A DNA stretch of 64,000 bases, taken from assembly GCA_963971425.1 (NCBI GenBank), contig OZ020523.1, positions 21,681,105 to 21,745,104 on the forward strand. The letters are read 5' to 3'. Below, piece after piece: positions 12,980 through 24,513 of the stretch; within the stretch, counting starts at the first letter, position 1; every line of letters starts with the position of its first letter. Both the position numbers and the translations under genes were made by a program. Origin of the DNA: Bryoerythrophyllum caledonicum (lineage: Eukaryota; Streptophyta; Bryopsida; Pottiales; Pottiaceae). Under the pieces are notes generated by a model. It searched no databases, was not told the origin of the DNA, and saw nothing but the letters and a program-made list of their open reading frames with translations.

Positions 12980-14221
12980 CACCTCTATCTCCACTCTGGC
13001 TATGGACAAACAAGACTTAACGTTGAACCACAAAACATATGAAATGCTGCACTCTTGAACCCTCTTATATACTATCCTTCGTACCCACCCATTCATTACA
13101 CTTATGGAACGTATGTAGAGGAGCCGTAATTGATTTGAGACTGCCATAATACCAAGACTGATAAAATTGAAGGTAGATTCCGTAGTAATGACTCAACAAT
13201 ATGGGAAATTAAGTATGGTAGGCCACGCGTCAAGCGACCTGTCGTAATGTGCTGTGGGAAGTACTATCTCCGCCGCCAACCATCAACATCACTTGAATGA
13301 TAAGAAGTACTCGGATGACAGATATGTACTGGGTCTTCGACCGCCATATTTCGTATTAGCAGTGGCATGTTACAAAATCTAAGAAGGAACCTGTCAGAAG
13401 AGAGCCCAAGATGTCTCTGATTTTTTTGGAGAAGCTCCATCGTTAGATGAATTGCAGTATTGTAGTCAGAGAAGATCTCCGGATATGATACAATACTCTT
13501 CAGAACACCTAAGTCCGCTCAAAATTTGCTTCATGGACTTCATTGTTGAGAATGGTTGATGTGAATCGCATATCCAGAGATCTCCGGCTAGATCTTCACC
13601 CGATAAACATGGCAATACATGAACATCCTTCCATCCACATTTTTTGAAGATAATATCTGGCCAAACGACAACCGTTGTCAGCTATGGAAGTCGAGGAGAA
13701 GCGGTTCTTCTTCCAAATAAATAGCCGGAGATATCCGGTAAGCTTTCGGAGGGACGTGCGTGCCTTATAATATTCCGGTGGAATTAACCAGACAATCATG
13801 ATCCTGTTAGTACTCTAAGAATCCGAATTACAGTGACTAGATGAGCACGGATCCGGTTATCTTCAAGATCACATGAGGGCGTTGTTGGGTTGGATGTCAA
13901 AATTGGGGCCGGTCCACAGCCGGAGATCTCCGATGCACATCCGTAAGGATGTGATGACTCAGGGAGATTATTGTACTACACTGCGGAATTGTAGATACTG
14001 GGACCGATGACCGAATATCAAACTTACAAACTGAAAGATTTGCTTCTCACAATGATATTTCAAGATGAACGTCAGAAACTTGATAGACTGGTTTGCCCTC
14101 AGGGATCAGCGGCATTCGCTTTATCTAAGTTCACAAGCGCTGCTTCCTTCATTTTACGCGGAATGGACCTCGTCAGTTGATTTACTTTGTTAGACCAAGT
14201 CGCAAACAACACAGAACTCAC

Positions 14222-14570
14222 ATGACACCATACAAGCTTCTCTTGGTCGGGAACCCATGTGGCTTCCCAGCAGTCCTGGTACTTCTTCTTCTGATTCTTC
14301 TACTTGTTATCAGGCTCCCAATATTTAACGAAAAATTTTCCGTGGTTGGCAATACCCTCATCTCTGATGACGTCCAAAATTGCTCTTCCCTATCAGACAT
14401 GATAGATGTCTGGATCACTGGGTCTTACTAAAATCCAGGACCTATGACGAATGTCACGCCAAGGATTAGAAGTGGACTTCGGGGCTTCATTTGCGGGTCC
14501 GCAATAAGGCTCGAGAACCTCATCTTCGGGAGTAACATCCAAGGTTGTGGAAGCAATCCTAGCGGATTTG
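14222..14570 (-). pseudogene. 3' exon of H DUF7869-like gene, chromodomain-like
   Basis: The minus-strand reading frame (about 14570 to 14222) has three in-frame stops, TGA 14393-14395, TAG 14390-14392 and TAG 14300-14302. It is otherwise coherent and ends at a good 5' splice site (cat|gtgagt, exon end 14222). The segment around 14240-14390 reads as ILDVIRDEG..., then KFFVKYWEP..., then CWEATWVPDQ. This order and aromatic spacing resemble a chromodomain (strand, YxVxW-like strand, then W followed by a helix). It could be the C-terminal exon of the DUF7869-like gene upstream or a separate small gene. The chromodomain reading is tentative. Confidence 0.45.
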
Positions 14571-14637
14571 CACCTCCCTCATGAGGGCCTCTCCAATCAT
14601 GGGCAGGCTAGAATCCCTCTTCGAGTTCGGAGGGCGT

Positions 14638-15994
14638 CTATGGAAGTAGCTTGTCAAGCTCGTTGATGACGTCCTTCCAGCACTGCAGGTATGGGTGGAT
14701 GGAGTCTGCGTACCTTACGCACTTAGACATTCCGGATGCCCAATAGTCCACGTACTTCCGAGGCCCCGTCGTTATGAAGTTTTTGTTTTCCGTCGCTTTT
14801 CTGGCCTTGTCTCTAGCAACATTTTGGTTTCCGACTGGATTTTGTTCCTCATTACGCCATATGGGCTTGAAAGGGACGGGCTTGGGAGATCCTACTGGAA
14901 GCATGGGACGTCCACAGTCATCTACCTTCTAGAGTTTTATCGGCTCTCTGTTCATGGGTAACCACTCTGCGTCAATGACAGATTTCTTGAACTTCATGAC
15001 CGGAACACCGTCATTGTCAACGTAGAACTTGAAAAGATTCATATCACTTAGTCCCACCAGACGTGCCGCCCCGCTGCATAGGTAGCCATCGACGTACGAT
15101 TTATAGTCGGCCACTCTTGCATAACTTTCGGCATGAAGGCTAGTTTCTGTGACTTCATGAATGCCTTCATCAAATCCGCTACATGTACTGCTTTTCTTCA
15201 GTTCTTTTGATGGATGACTAAAGTAAGCATCAATATCTTCATGCGTATGTTTGACCACCAAGAAGCCAACATGTATCTCCTTGAAAACACCTTGAGCAAT
15301 TAGCAGTGATAAGAATGCCATCAAGTATTGGTTCTTGTTGTCCTTCGCCGAGTTGTCGAGCTGTAGAAACAATTTCAGTGGCAACGGTTTCGGGCCCTTA
15401 AAAGCACTCGTCTCCACGGGCTCTAAAGCGTCGACGCACCTGCTCTTTCCCCTCATGAGCGCCAAGAACATCGAGTTTTGAGGTGGGTGCTCGAAGAGCG
15501 CGCACGTCTCATGTAATGGTGCTCCCTCAAGCCGCCTAAAAAGTTTTTGCCAGAGAGGATATGGTGGCGTTTGAATCTCCAGGCCATGAAGCAGGAGCAT
15601 AGTGAGCATACGCTCCGTCGACATGACCGTGTGCCACCATTCCGGTGACATTCATGAAAAGCTGTTCGAGACCAAATGTCGCCTTAGTAGTCCTCCACAT
15701 GCGTGGAAGGGCCGTCTTCGCAGTGTCCATCTTGTCGTGAATGATACAAAGAAAGATCAGCGACTTCGCCTTCGACTCCTCTCTCCATGTCGCGTAAAGC
15801 TTCCGGCATGATTGTTGGTGATTCAAGTGAGCCTGTTTGTTGGTATAGAATAGCTCGTACGCGGGCGTTCCCTTTGGAGTCGTCAGTAAGAACTGATTGA
15901 ATTCATCGCAAGTACTGCATTTTGCGAAGGTGCTTCCAGATGGCTTAGTAGCAACATTCTCGAAGAATTCCTTTCTTACCATACTAACTTTGGA
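14638..15994 (-). pseudogene. DUF7869-like transposon protein, main exon
   Basis: This exon probably starts at 15994 after an acceptor 'gttag', in phase with the donor at 16235. It encodes a segment with paired Cys and His residues (CSTCDEFNQF..., then HLNHQQSCRKLY), then a block with HDKMDTAK, and later LQLDNSAKDNKNQY and KHTHEDIDAYFS. The ordered D...D.N...H.H.DID pattern is what I recall from the DUF7869 family of transposon-derived eukaryotic proteins, possibly an RNase H-fold nuclease. A one-base frameshift lies in the A5CT5 run at about 15535-15546. An in-frame TAG at 14929-14931 and the TAG at 14638-14640 follow. Known family membership is from memory; a catalytic role is inference. 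Confidence 0.6.
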
Positions 15995-16235
15995 CTAACT
16001 TACAGAAGAGGACCGTAGGAGTCGTTTGTTTGCAAAATGAAATAATAACCTAGTTAGAGGAGAATTTCAGAAGAACAATCCAACAGACAGTGCGAAGTAC
16101 AAAGTTAATCAATTAAAGGTCAATGCATGTCAACGATAACCCAACCGGAGATCTCCGTTTCAGAAACTAGGACTTCGGTCGATTGAGGAAAGAGAGTACA
16201 AATCCATAGCAATATGCAGGGACTGATAACGTACA

Positions 16236-16296
16236 TCATTGACGCTGGCTTGAATTTGCTTCCAGTTGTTTCCCGCAGGAAGATACTTGAGAGTGT
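16236..16296 (-). pseudogene. H DUF7869-like exon, part downstream of the Gypsy insertion
   Basis: This 61-bp piece continues the reading frame of the exon at 50676-51950 when the Gypsy element and one copy of agtgt are ignored. It ends at a GT donor (gat|gtacgt, exon end 16235-16236). The exact frame continuity across a 34-kb insertion confirms that it is one exon split by the element. Confidence 0.8.
16292..16296. repeat. Left TSD of Gypsy element A (agtgt)
   Basis: The 5-bp sequence agtgt immediately precedes the LTR terminus TGTCGTAG and is repeated at 50676-50680 just after the distal LTR end. Ty3/Gypsy integrases make 5-bp duplications. Confidence 0.9.
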
Positions 16297-16511
16297 TGTC
16301 GTAGTGTGCGTTGGCAAGTATTCATATCTTAACACAAAGATACACTTAAGGTAATCGTTCCCATAGAGAGTCACCGAGAACTACAACGACTAACAACAAA
16401 CCATGATCTGTACAATGTCAACTATACAATACATACATCAAAAGAAAGGAGGAAAAGGTTTAGATCACAAGGGTGAGCGTTAATTACACCAACCACCCCA
16501 CCCAAGTACTT

Positions 16512-16751
16512 TACATGGCCCGGATCCTACATGGCCCGGATCGTACATGGCCCGGATCGTATATGGCCCGGATTCCACAAGGCCCGGATCTTACATGGCC
16601 CGGATTCTACATGGCCCGGATTCTACATGGCCCGGATCCTACATGGCCCGGATCCTACATGGCCCGGATCCTACATGGCCCAGATCCTACATGGCCCGAA
16701 TCGTACATGGCCCGGATCATACATGGCCCGGATCCTACATGGCCCGGATCC
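16512..16751 (+). repeat. 16-bp minisatellite, 15 units (left LTR)
   Basis: The unit tacatggcccggatcc is repeated 15 times with variation at the last two or three bases and a few internal changes. The right LTR copy (45870-46141) has 17 units, differing by two extra 'atca'-type units. Because 16 is not a multiple of three, three units make one 16-residue period, so overlapping plus-strand frames stay open and read as the same GPD- and WPG-containing peptide. These ORFs are almost certainly by-products of the repeat. Confidence 0.95.
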
Positions 16752-18008
16752 TACACGGACTTTACAACTATATACATTATAGACATCCGGGCTACTTGCG
16801 TATCCGGAGAGTGTTTTACCACCATGAACGACGGTTCACGGACTCAAACAAGTTTTAGTAAACGTCAAATCTTCCTCACAGTTTCTTCAATCACTCCTAC
16901 ACACTAACTTGGGATGGTTGTGGTGTCACTGGGTTCCCCTCGTAAGAGGGGATAAGGCTTGGGCCTTAAGGACTAACACTTACTCTTGTGGCACGTACGT
17001 GGTGTACCCACCCTTTGAGTTGTTAGACCTTCCTTCACCTCAGAATTAGCTAAAAAATGATACGTCGTGGGATGGCCTAGCTATTAGCTCCGGGTACCCG
17101 ATTCCCACTCTTTTTCTTCAGGGAACAAAGTCCTCCTTCTATTACTCCGATGATCACCTCGCAAAGGGGTTAGTTGGATCTCCTTTCTTCTCTCAAGATA
17201 ATCCGAGCTGTTAGAGTCGGTCTGGACTTACTGCCCTTAGGTCAAACCAGTCTACTCCGTCCTCAACACGAAGGGTTGATGGTGTGTAGTGCTCCTATGG
17301 ATCAACCTATCCGACCAAAGGTTGATGCGTCTGGGATCTAGAGTACACCTTCACAATCGATGACATACTGCCGCCGACCGGTCACACAAGACATATCAAG
17401 ACTCCTTCCACACAAGTCACTCCCCCCTCGTCCTCCCCTAGCCACTTATAATCTCACCTGTTATTCCCCTCCACCACGACTAATCTACTTGAGGGAACAA
17501 GGAAACAATCACAAGGGGTCAGAGTTAGAGTCACGCCCAACTAACCATCTAACCATCTCACCTGTTATTCCCATCCACCACGACTAATCTACTTGATGGA
17601 ACAAGGAAACAATGACTCGACGGTTAGTATGGACTTGAGGAGTGGACTACTTGAGATGGTACTCACAGTCATATAGAATCCGAGCTCTCCAACCATCGAA
17701 GGTTTTCTAAGAGCGTAGGTTTAGAATTAAACTGAAAGCAAGTACACACATCAAGCAGTGAAGAGAAAGGCCACGAGGCTCCTTTCTTATACTGCGAAGG
17801 ACTCACACAAAAGTCCAAACTCAAACGATACCTTCTAACTAAAAACGGTGACAATAACTACTCTTGGCGGCGGTGCTGCCACTACATATGACGTGCATCG
17901 TCAGAGGTCACTTATTACACGAAACCCAAGGCAAAACCAAGTCAAAACCAAAGTGAACTAGGGGCCAAATCCCAGACTGAATAGTGACCTACAAACCAAG
18001 ATCCTGGC

Positions 18009-19350
18009 CTACTTCCGGGCCAACTCCTCGAGTCTCTTCCGCTCCTCCCTCCTCTTGCGCTTCTTGGAACTCCAGCTTGAAGTCGGGGTGGGCGCGGCTG
18101 CTGCAAGTGCCACCAATGGCGCAAACACATCGGTGGGAGGCGTGGGTTGGCCAATCGTTGCCCTCAACAAGGTTTCCTTCGAAGGCAAGGAGGAATTCGG
18201 GCCATCCGGGGTGATTGACACAGTAATCATGCCCGGATGTGGCCCGGATCGTGTCGGAGGGGCCGATGTTTGACTCGAGGTGCCCATGATGATATCCTGG
18301 CCGAATATCTGTCCAGGAGTGTACAAGTAAGAGGAACTCTCACTTGCGGTCTTCCTAATGTGAAGCCCGCTCTGCAAAGGGGCCACAATCGGCGTAGTGC
18401 GCGGGGAATCACCGAGTGACAACTGGCGAGGATGCACGAGAAGTGGTGGCTCCATCGCAACCCCCGGGCGTTCCTTCCAACCGCTCTACATCGGTGTGGT
18501 GACCTTCGAAAGGAAGGGTCCTACCTGGTCCTTCGAACTTGCGAGTGGAGGGGGCAAATCCGGGCTGTCAAGGTCCATCACTTCTTTCTCCTTCCGCGAG
18601 CCGTGATCACCGAGGTGACGCTCCTCCGGGTTGGTCTCCGAATCCGAGTCCCCATCCTTGTCGGAACTGTCGGAGTCTTCCACAAACTTGGGTAGAATAT
18701 GAGTGAGATTGTTCACCAATAACCGCATGTTGGCATAAGCCGCCTCAACCTTCACGGTTTGCTCCATCACGAAGGCAATCACCCGCTTGCTGGAAATGTG
18801 GTCATCCCTCTCCAATCGAGCATCAAACATCTTGGCTTTCAGTACCACATCTGCGGGAAAACGTAATGCTTCGTCTACTTGTTGTAACGCTGACGCCGAG
18901 GCATTGGCTTGGAGAAGAGCCGCCTTGCAACTTCTCTCTGCTTCCAACGCTCGACTCCTTACCTTTGTCACCTCGAGCGTTAGTCGGTTAACCTTCTGCT
19001 CCATGAGGCGAAGATTGCCAGCTCCTCTGACCTTCTCCTTGATTGCATCGATCAACCCTTCACGAGGAGGGTTACCCACCAAGCTGCTCGCTTGTCCCAA
19101 GGTCCTATCCGAGTCTTCCACATATACACGAATGGCCTTGAGTAGCTCGGAGGCTGGATACGACTTGCCTCCAAGTTGTGCCGGTCCGGTGGCTGCGGCG
19201 CGGATGGCTACGCGGGTGCGGGTGGAGGGGGCTCCTCCCTGTCTCTGTCTCTAGCACTTGGGAGGTGGTACAATCTCCTCTCCTGACTGTGATGAGCTGC
19301 TCCCTCCTTCAGACCCCGGTTCGGGTTCTGATTCTGTCCCTTCAAACTTC
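18009..19350 (-). pseudogene. LTR-borne ORF, C-terminal part (left LTR)
   Basis: The minus strand is open from the MULE junction to the TAG after an ELARK terminus at 18009-18011, apart from TAGs at about 19253 and 18486-18488. Unlike the right copy, it has no frameshift near 18790. It encodes a helical, Ala/Glu/Arg-rich region compatible with coiled coil, an acidic Ser/Asp patch and a Pro/Thr-rich stretch ending in basic KKRKRREERKR. No known family was recognised. Both TAG positions are shared with the right LTR copy, so they predate the insertion or were homogenised later. Confidence 0.5.
19338..19350. repeat. Left direct repeat (TSD) of the MULE
   Basis: The 13-bp sequence cccttcaaacttc is repeated at 37571-37583 on the other side. 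The uninterrupted right LTR has one related copy near 48727-48739. MULE duplications are usually 9-11 bp, so the outermost bases may match by chance. Confidence 0.8.
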
Positions 19351-19391
19351 GAACGAGGCTATCGTGTGAGCGGTGAGCGGTGAGCTATAAG
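19351..19391. repeat. MULE left terminal/subterminal repeats
   Basis: gaacgaggctatcgtgtgag is followed by tandem cggtgagc motifs. It pairs with the right end at 37520-37570. Confidence 0.8.
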
Positions 19392-19814
19392 ATTTGGATA
19401 TTTAAGAGCAAAAATAGTTCAGAGTTAAATGAAGATTTAAATAATCATAAATTTCCATTTTTTAAATTATTTATAGTAAGATTTGAGACCTATAACCGTG
19501 AAACATTTATTCACAGTAACCGTTGAAAATTTGTTTTCAAGATGAATAAAAATGGGATAAGTTAGTAAAATGAGTAAAACTGCAACTATCCTGGCAGATT
19601 TTGTGAAAGGCTATGTCTTGTCTTTTAGATTTATTTAGCGCGATGCATTGTAAGAAATTTAAGGTGGTAAAGATTATGAGGAGTAATTTGATTGATTCTC
19701 TGAAGAACAGAAGAAAGGTAATACTGCAAAACTGGTAGTGGCCCTTTTAGTCTTACTACTGAATAATTAAATCAAGAGTTGCTTACAAGGGTTTCATTGT
19801 AGAAACTGTCAAAT

Positions 19815-22800
19815 CTACAAGTGTAGGTGGTTCAACAATCCACTCTCTAGAACTCGCTTCACTTCATTGAAGCTAAAACTAGCTGCGTGCATGAATGTAT
19901 CGGACTCTGAATCCAAACCACAAATGACTGTAAATACATAATAGAGGTGCTTACAATTGGCCCACTGACCACGCTTTCCAATTGCTTTTGTCGCCATCTC
20001 CTTGAAACTTGGGCAGTTGCATGCAGAGAGCTGCGAAATTGTCAAATAATACTGCTGGACCTTTGGAGGTGTGCCCGAATCCAATGAAACAATGCATCCA
20101 AGGGCGGGAAGCATGCATAACTTGCGCACAATTCCTTTCAAAGATAGGGCCGACGCACAATTGTTGGCATGCTTGGTGGACGGTGCCTTCTTGTTGCGCC
20201 GGATATTCTTCCCTGATCTGCGGGTGGGAAATTCGTCTGGATATGCTGGAGTCGTGTAAGTTGATAAGTCCATAAATAATGGTTGGTCCTGAAAGAGCCT
20301 TGCTGGCGACATCTCCTTCCGCTGGGGTAGTCTGAAGCCTGCATTCTCCAAGGAGAGGATCTCTTTGCGAGATAAGTTAGTCCCCAACTTAATCGGCCAA
20401 ACCTCTGGAACCTCAGGTCTTGACATCACCCACTTTCGACGAGTGCCCTTCACACATCTTTCAATGTGGTCATTGCAGAAGAAGAATTACATAGACTCCT
20501 TCATGTTCTTCTTGTAGTTGTCCATCATGCCAGTGTAGGTTGGAGCAACAGTGTTCTTCCCGTCTTGCACAATCCGAGCGACGCACTGCTTCTTGGTGAT
20601 GGGTTGTTGAGTAAAGCACGCTTTGGCGGATGTCTTCGCAAGCCGTGCAATGTGCCATTCGGAAGGGTCGCATGCAGTCTCCTCCACAGCAGTGACGTGG
20701 TGGCAATCAATTTGATAAGTAGGTCGGTGTGGTTCAAGGCTCGGCTCCTCCCGATCAAAAGGAGTTGGAGAATCAGTTGGTGGAAGGTTGTGGTTGTTGT
20801 CATTGCGTGCTGATCTGGTTTGGACGCGCGGTCTTGACATGCTAATCTTGTTAGGCCTGTGAGACTCATATTCAGAACCAAAAGCGGTATCCAGCTTTCG
20901 TTTAAGAGAAACAAATACCTCTTCCCCTTCAAGGTGAGGAGTTCTGGTGCACAACACGTCGGCGCCAGGCATCTTCAAGAATACTTCGTGGAGTGGTTTC
21001 CAGTTTCCAGTTCGAGACGATAACCTCTGAGCACTTCTGAGCTTGAGTTCTTCCTTTGACGGACCAGTACCAGGGCGCTCTCCTTTGAGGAATTGGTAGT
21101 ATGCTAAGCACTGCATGAAGCCGCGAACAAAGTCGTCTACGGTCGCCACGTACAGGTCGCTCCCTCGATCGCCGGATTGTTGTTTCCACTTGTTATGGAT
21201 CGATTCTGCAAGGTTACAAGATGGCATTTCTGCAAGTTCGTCTTGAGAGAGATCCTGCAATTGTAATATGGTGTCAATTTAGCCTTATCAGAGTACTTAT
21301 GTAATGTTTGGAGGCGAAGTAGATTATGAAAAAAAAATAGAGGAAGGTAGAGGAATTACTAGCTGCATGAAGCCACCCCACTGCCGATAACAAAAGTGCC
21401 AGAAGGCGAGCCAAAGCTCAAGTCGAGGAAGGCCTTGTTCAGATGCAGCACCGGATGACATCCACCATGCTCGAATTGCAAGATACTTAGTATCGGCCTC
21501 TGTCATGGACTTGACATTCTTGTATTGTTGGCAGAGTTCCCGGTGTTGAGCTTGGAGGTCCTGGCGAATGTCAGCCTTGGTGTGTTTTTCTAGAGACTGT
21601 GTCCAGTGGAAAAGGCAAGTCCTTTCTCTATCCACCATATTCTCACTCACGACTCTACTTCCGTAGATGATGCGAACAGCGTTCCAATTAGCCTGGGCGC
21701 TATCGGCCATGAACCCCTTGAAATTGACTTGATGCACACCGTGGCGCGCCATGACAGCATTCAAATTCTTCCATACTACTGATTGGGCTGCAACATCCTC
21801 CGATTGCATGTCACATACTGCGATTGTCATGACCCGACAATAAGTGGAGTCGTACACGTGGCAAGCCATGGTAGTCCAGGATCTGACACGTTTGACATGG
21901 TCAAGCATTATCCATGCGTTCTCAAGGTCACCCCCAGACTGCATTCGCTTCACCAAGTCAACTCCGCTGCTAGGCCGACCTCGGACATCTTGAAGACGAA
22001 GACCTTGTCCATGTCTAATCCTTGTCCCGGAAACATATTCTCCTGAACAAAATTCCAGGTGCTCGAGCCCCGAAGCTTGGTAATGCTGTCCAAGATTCCA
22101 TACCGTCGCAAATGCCTAAAAGTAGAGACAGAATTACGAAGATTGGGAGAGGTTAGATGCTTGCACCGATCAAAGAGTGGCAACAACTCCGGGAGCTCCA
22201 AGGTCTTCCGTTCCTCGCCTTCTCTAGCCAAAAGGAGTGGGCCAAGTACTTCCTTCGCTGTTTCAAGCACAATGGCGGAACGAGTTGCTGATGGAGTCCG
22301 TTCCACCTGTTCACCAATCAAGCTCTCTGTTTGCTCAATGAAGTCACGGTAATCACCAGTCTTGACAGGATGGTCGTGAGATCCTAAATGCACACATGCT
22401 CTCATCATGTGTGGTGTTGCAAACACATAGTATATCTTCGCAGGGCAAACTGCAATACATGTAGGTGGGACAGTACATGTTTTGCAAACTAGTGTAGAAC
22501 CGGTAGGAGGACTGGATCCAACTTCAAATACTTTGACAGATATTCCATCCCATTCAGTCTCAATCACATTGGCAGTTCTATGGTCTCAAGATAGATACTC
22601 ACAGTCGATATTGTCACAACGGAGGTGGCCAAGACAGGAAGAGGTACGGAATGTAAGTTTCAATTCGTTTTGAATATTAGACGTGATGGTGCGAGACCAA
22701 GCATCGCCATCATAACATTTGTCCATGCCACAAAGCGGCTTGGCTACAGTTTGCTGGCCATGGACTCCTAACGGAGGAAATTCAAAAACAATATCTCCAT

Positions 22801-23240
22801 TGTATTGAGGCGGAAGAAATTCTACCTGCTCTAATTTAATTGCATTGAAATCTATTCGGGACAAGACATTTTTTGACCTCTTACGTGCACTAAGTTTCAT
22901 TAAGGACTGAACTACGCTGATTGAGTAACTTGGTGGAGTTTTTGAGGGCTCGCTGGAGCGTGACGGACTGATAGGATGAGTTGACATTTGGCGTATAGTT
23001 TGCGGAGATAGCGCCCTCTGCTCTCTGCACTTTGGTTCTAACAGTGAACCCTGGACGTCTACACTGTCCGAGTCATCACTAAGCTCATAGATGGTCTCAA
23101 GACCTGGCTCTACTTTGGAAAGCATTGAGGTCTTAATGCTAATAGTGGAAGACTCCCGAGGAGTAAAAAGTTCAATGGAAGCTGCTGAAACTAACTCAGA
23201 GACTCCATATGCCCGATACTTTCCGGGTTTAAGCAACTAG
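19815..23240 (-). pseudogene. MULE (MURA-type) transposase with SWIM zinc finger
   Basis: This is the likely transposase of the 18.2-kb MULE. The N-terminal exon (23240 to about 21340) has a Cys-rich segment (SSCLGHLRCDN..CEYL) and then the DDE core: first Asp in the MLDHVKRV...HVYDSTYCRV region and second Asp in FMADSAQANWN. A second exon begins at 21256 after a ttgcag acceptor and holds NLAESIHNKW, the likely catalytic Glu block. Near the C-terminus (about 20040-19930) a CNC...C.H arrangement (CNCPSF ... NCKHLYY) matches a SWIM finger. In-frame TGA at 22586-22588 and TAA at 20487-20489 and a frameshift near 21955 disable this copy. The family is known from mosses and other plants (memory). 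Confidence 0.85.
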
Positions 23241-24126
23241 AATGTCCCCACATTGTTCGTACTCGACAACTGACCAATAGCATGCGTGACTTGTCCCGTT
23301 GTAATGTCAAAAACCTCTTCTTCCACAAAGACAGACTCTTCACGAAATTAAAACCTCAGACCTAGGGTTGTGGAAGTGACCATGGCATATCCATCTTCAC
23401 CCAACGGAAATGTAACTGGCACAAAATGCAAATCAGCACGAATGAAGGCCATTGTAGTCTAAGTAAATTGCAACCTCACAAAGACAGAATGAAATCGATA
23501 CAAAAGAGGGAGTTTAGCAGAGGCACAGAAGATTAAGTACTTGCACAAACAAAAACTTCTAACATGGACGAATGTAAACAATTTACTAGAAGTAAATTTT
23601 GGGAGTAATCCAGGAATAAAATTTCTTTAACAGAATAGCCGTAAATGAAAAAGTAAATGTTGATATTCGGTATTTTTGCAAGTCCTATTCTTGAAAGTGA
23701 ATGACGGCGGATAGATGCAATTAGAGAAACTTTTAAAGAATAGACGAAGGCACAATTCACGGTGTATAATTGCACTCTGACTCCACTATATGATTGGAAT
23801 AAGATTGAAAGGTTGACAACCCATCATGTTCATGAATTAAAGTGACTAGGTATTATGAGGCATTAGAATGACGGCAATGAACCCAAAATAACAATTAGTG
23901 ACAAACAACTCATAAATATGTAAGCTATAAATAAAGTGTGAACAATTATTGAAGTGAATGGCGGCGGCTGACAGAGAGGAAGCTATCATATTTCTGCCAA
24001 GTTGTATGCAAATTAATATAGCAACAATGAGTTGGAAACTTCTAAATTCAATTAAGAAGCGTCTTTCAAAGGTGTTTTGACAACCTTAAAAGAGAGGTTT
24101 TCAAATTCATTTGTACGCTTGGGTTT
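23241..24126. other. MULE noncoding spacer
   Basis: The sequence lies between the divergent transposase and the first basic ORF. It could hold a bidirectional promoter, but no specific site can be supported. Short motifs (tgaatgacggcgg) recur at about 23699 and 23955. Confidence 0.35.
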
Positions 24127-24513
24127 ATGGAATTGTCATTAGGTTGGAATGAGGAAACTACAACAGATTGTCTAGTTGTAGAAAGTGAGAGGAAGAAGAA
24201 GCGTAGGAGGCAAGGCATCTTGTTTTCAAGTCGTAAGCAATTGCAGAGGGCTAGGATGGGAAGGAGAAAGGCAAATATTTCTGACATTGACATTTCTGAT
24301 ACCGGAAGGGTGTTGTCGTATAATCTAAGACAACGTGATAGAGATGGAGAACAACACCTCGTTCTTGGGGACAATGCTCGGCGAAGTAGTTTTTGTAATA
24401 TACATGAATCACTGGCTCAAGCATTTAATAGACTAGAATCACAACTATACGATCCAAAAAAATTAGAAAAGGACCAGACAAGCAAAAAGTGTCATGACAA
24501 TGCATGTAATTAA
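24127..24513 (+). CDS. Small basic protein, MULE accessory ORF 1
   Basis: The ORF encodes 128 residues with a highly basic patch (RKKKRRRQ) at about residues 22-30, followed by FSSRKQLQRARM and a Ser/Asp-rich region. The same layout recurs in the ORF at 25055, so the two look like a tandem duplication. The KKKRRR patch could be a nuclear-localisation or DNA-binding signal. No family is recognised. It could be an accessory MULE gene or upstream exons of a larger gene. Confidence 0.4.
   Translation: MELSLGWNEETTTDCLVVESERKKKRRRQGILFSSRKQLQRARMGRRKANISDIDISDTGRVLSYNLRQRDRDGEQHLVLGDNARRSSFCNIHESLAQAFNRLESQLYDPKKLEKDQTSKKCHDNACN

Larger units (their letters stand above)
12215..16158. repeat. Dispersed palindromes CCGGAGATCTCCGG, left cluster
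   Basis: Copies and one- to three-mismatch variants lie at 12215-12228, 12454-12467, 13469-13482, 13574-13587, 13725-13738, 13920-13933 and 16145-16158. They are non-tandem and widely spaced, and sit mostly outside coding exons. The centre is GATC, or ATAT in two copies. The same motif clusters at 51.5-52.4 kb and 57.2-59.3 kb, and I did not see it in the inserted Gypsy, MULE or hAT elements. Confidence 0.85.
12215..16291. mobile_element. Left part of region H (old large transposon-like region)
   Basis: From about 12.2 kb the sequence carries scattered palindromes of the CCGGAGATCTCCGG type (see separate entry), an acidic ORF and the 3' exons of a DUF7869-like gene. The same gene and the same palindromes resume at 50676, beyond the family A retrotransposon. 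I therefore treat 12.2-16.3 kb and 50.7-60.7 kb as one former region. I could not identify its terminal repeats: the left edge is only where the palindromes begin, and the right edge lies beyond the window. Confidence 0.6.
16297..19350 (-). repeat. Left (3') LTR of element A, U5-side segment
   Basis: This segment aligns with 45655-48745 of the right LTR over its full length, with scattered base differences, mostly C/T or G/A, and small indels. It begins at the LTR terminus TGTCGTAG and stops at 19350, where the MULE is inserted. It includes the 16-bp minisatellite and the C-terminal half of the LTR-borne ORF. Confidence 0.92.

Noticed and set aside
12569-13042. Plus-strand ORF opposite the acidic H ORF
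   Set aside because: It is Leu/Ser-rich antisense of the acidic frame. The minus strand has the more protein-like composition and continues in frame past the TAG.
16297-16330. A genuine tRNA-Asp gene at the LTR ends
   Set aside because: Only the 5' part and the separate PBS resemble the tRNA. There is no anticodon or T arm between them, and the sequence is the LTR terminus in three copies.
16473-16907. Long plus-strand ORFs over the 16-bp array (also at 45831-46297 and 60983-61395)
   Set aside because: They are open only because the repeat unit lacks stops in several frames. The same peptide appears in overlapping frames, and the other strand carries the real LTR ORF further on.
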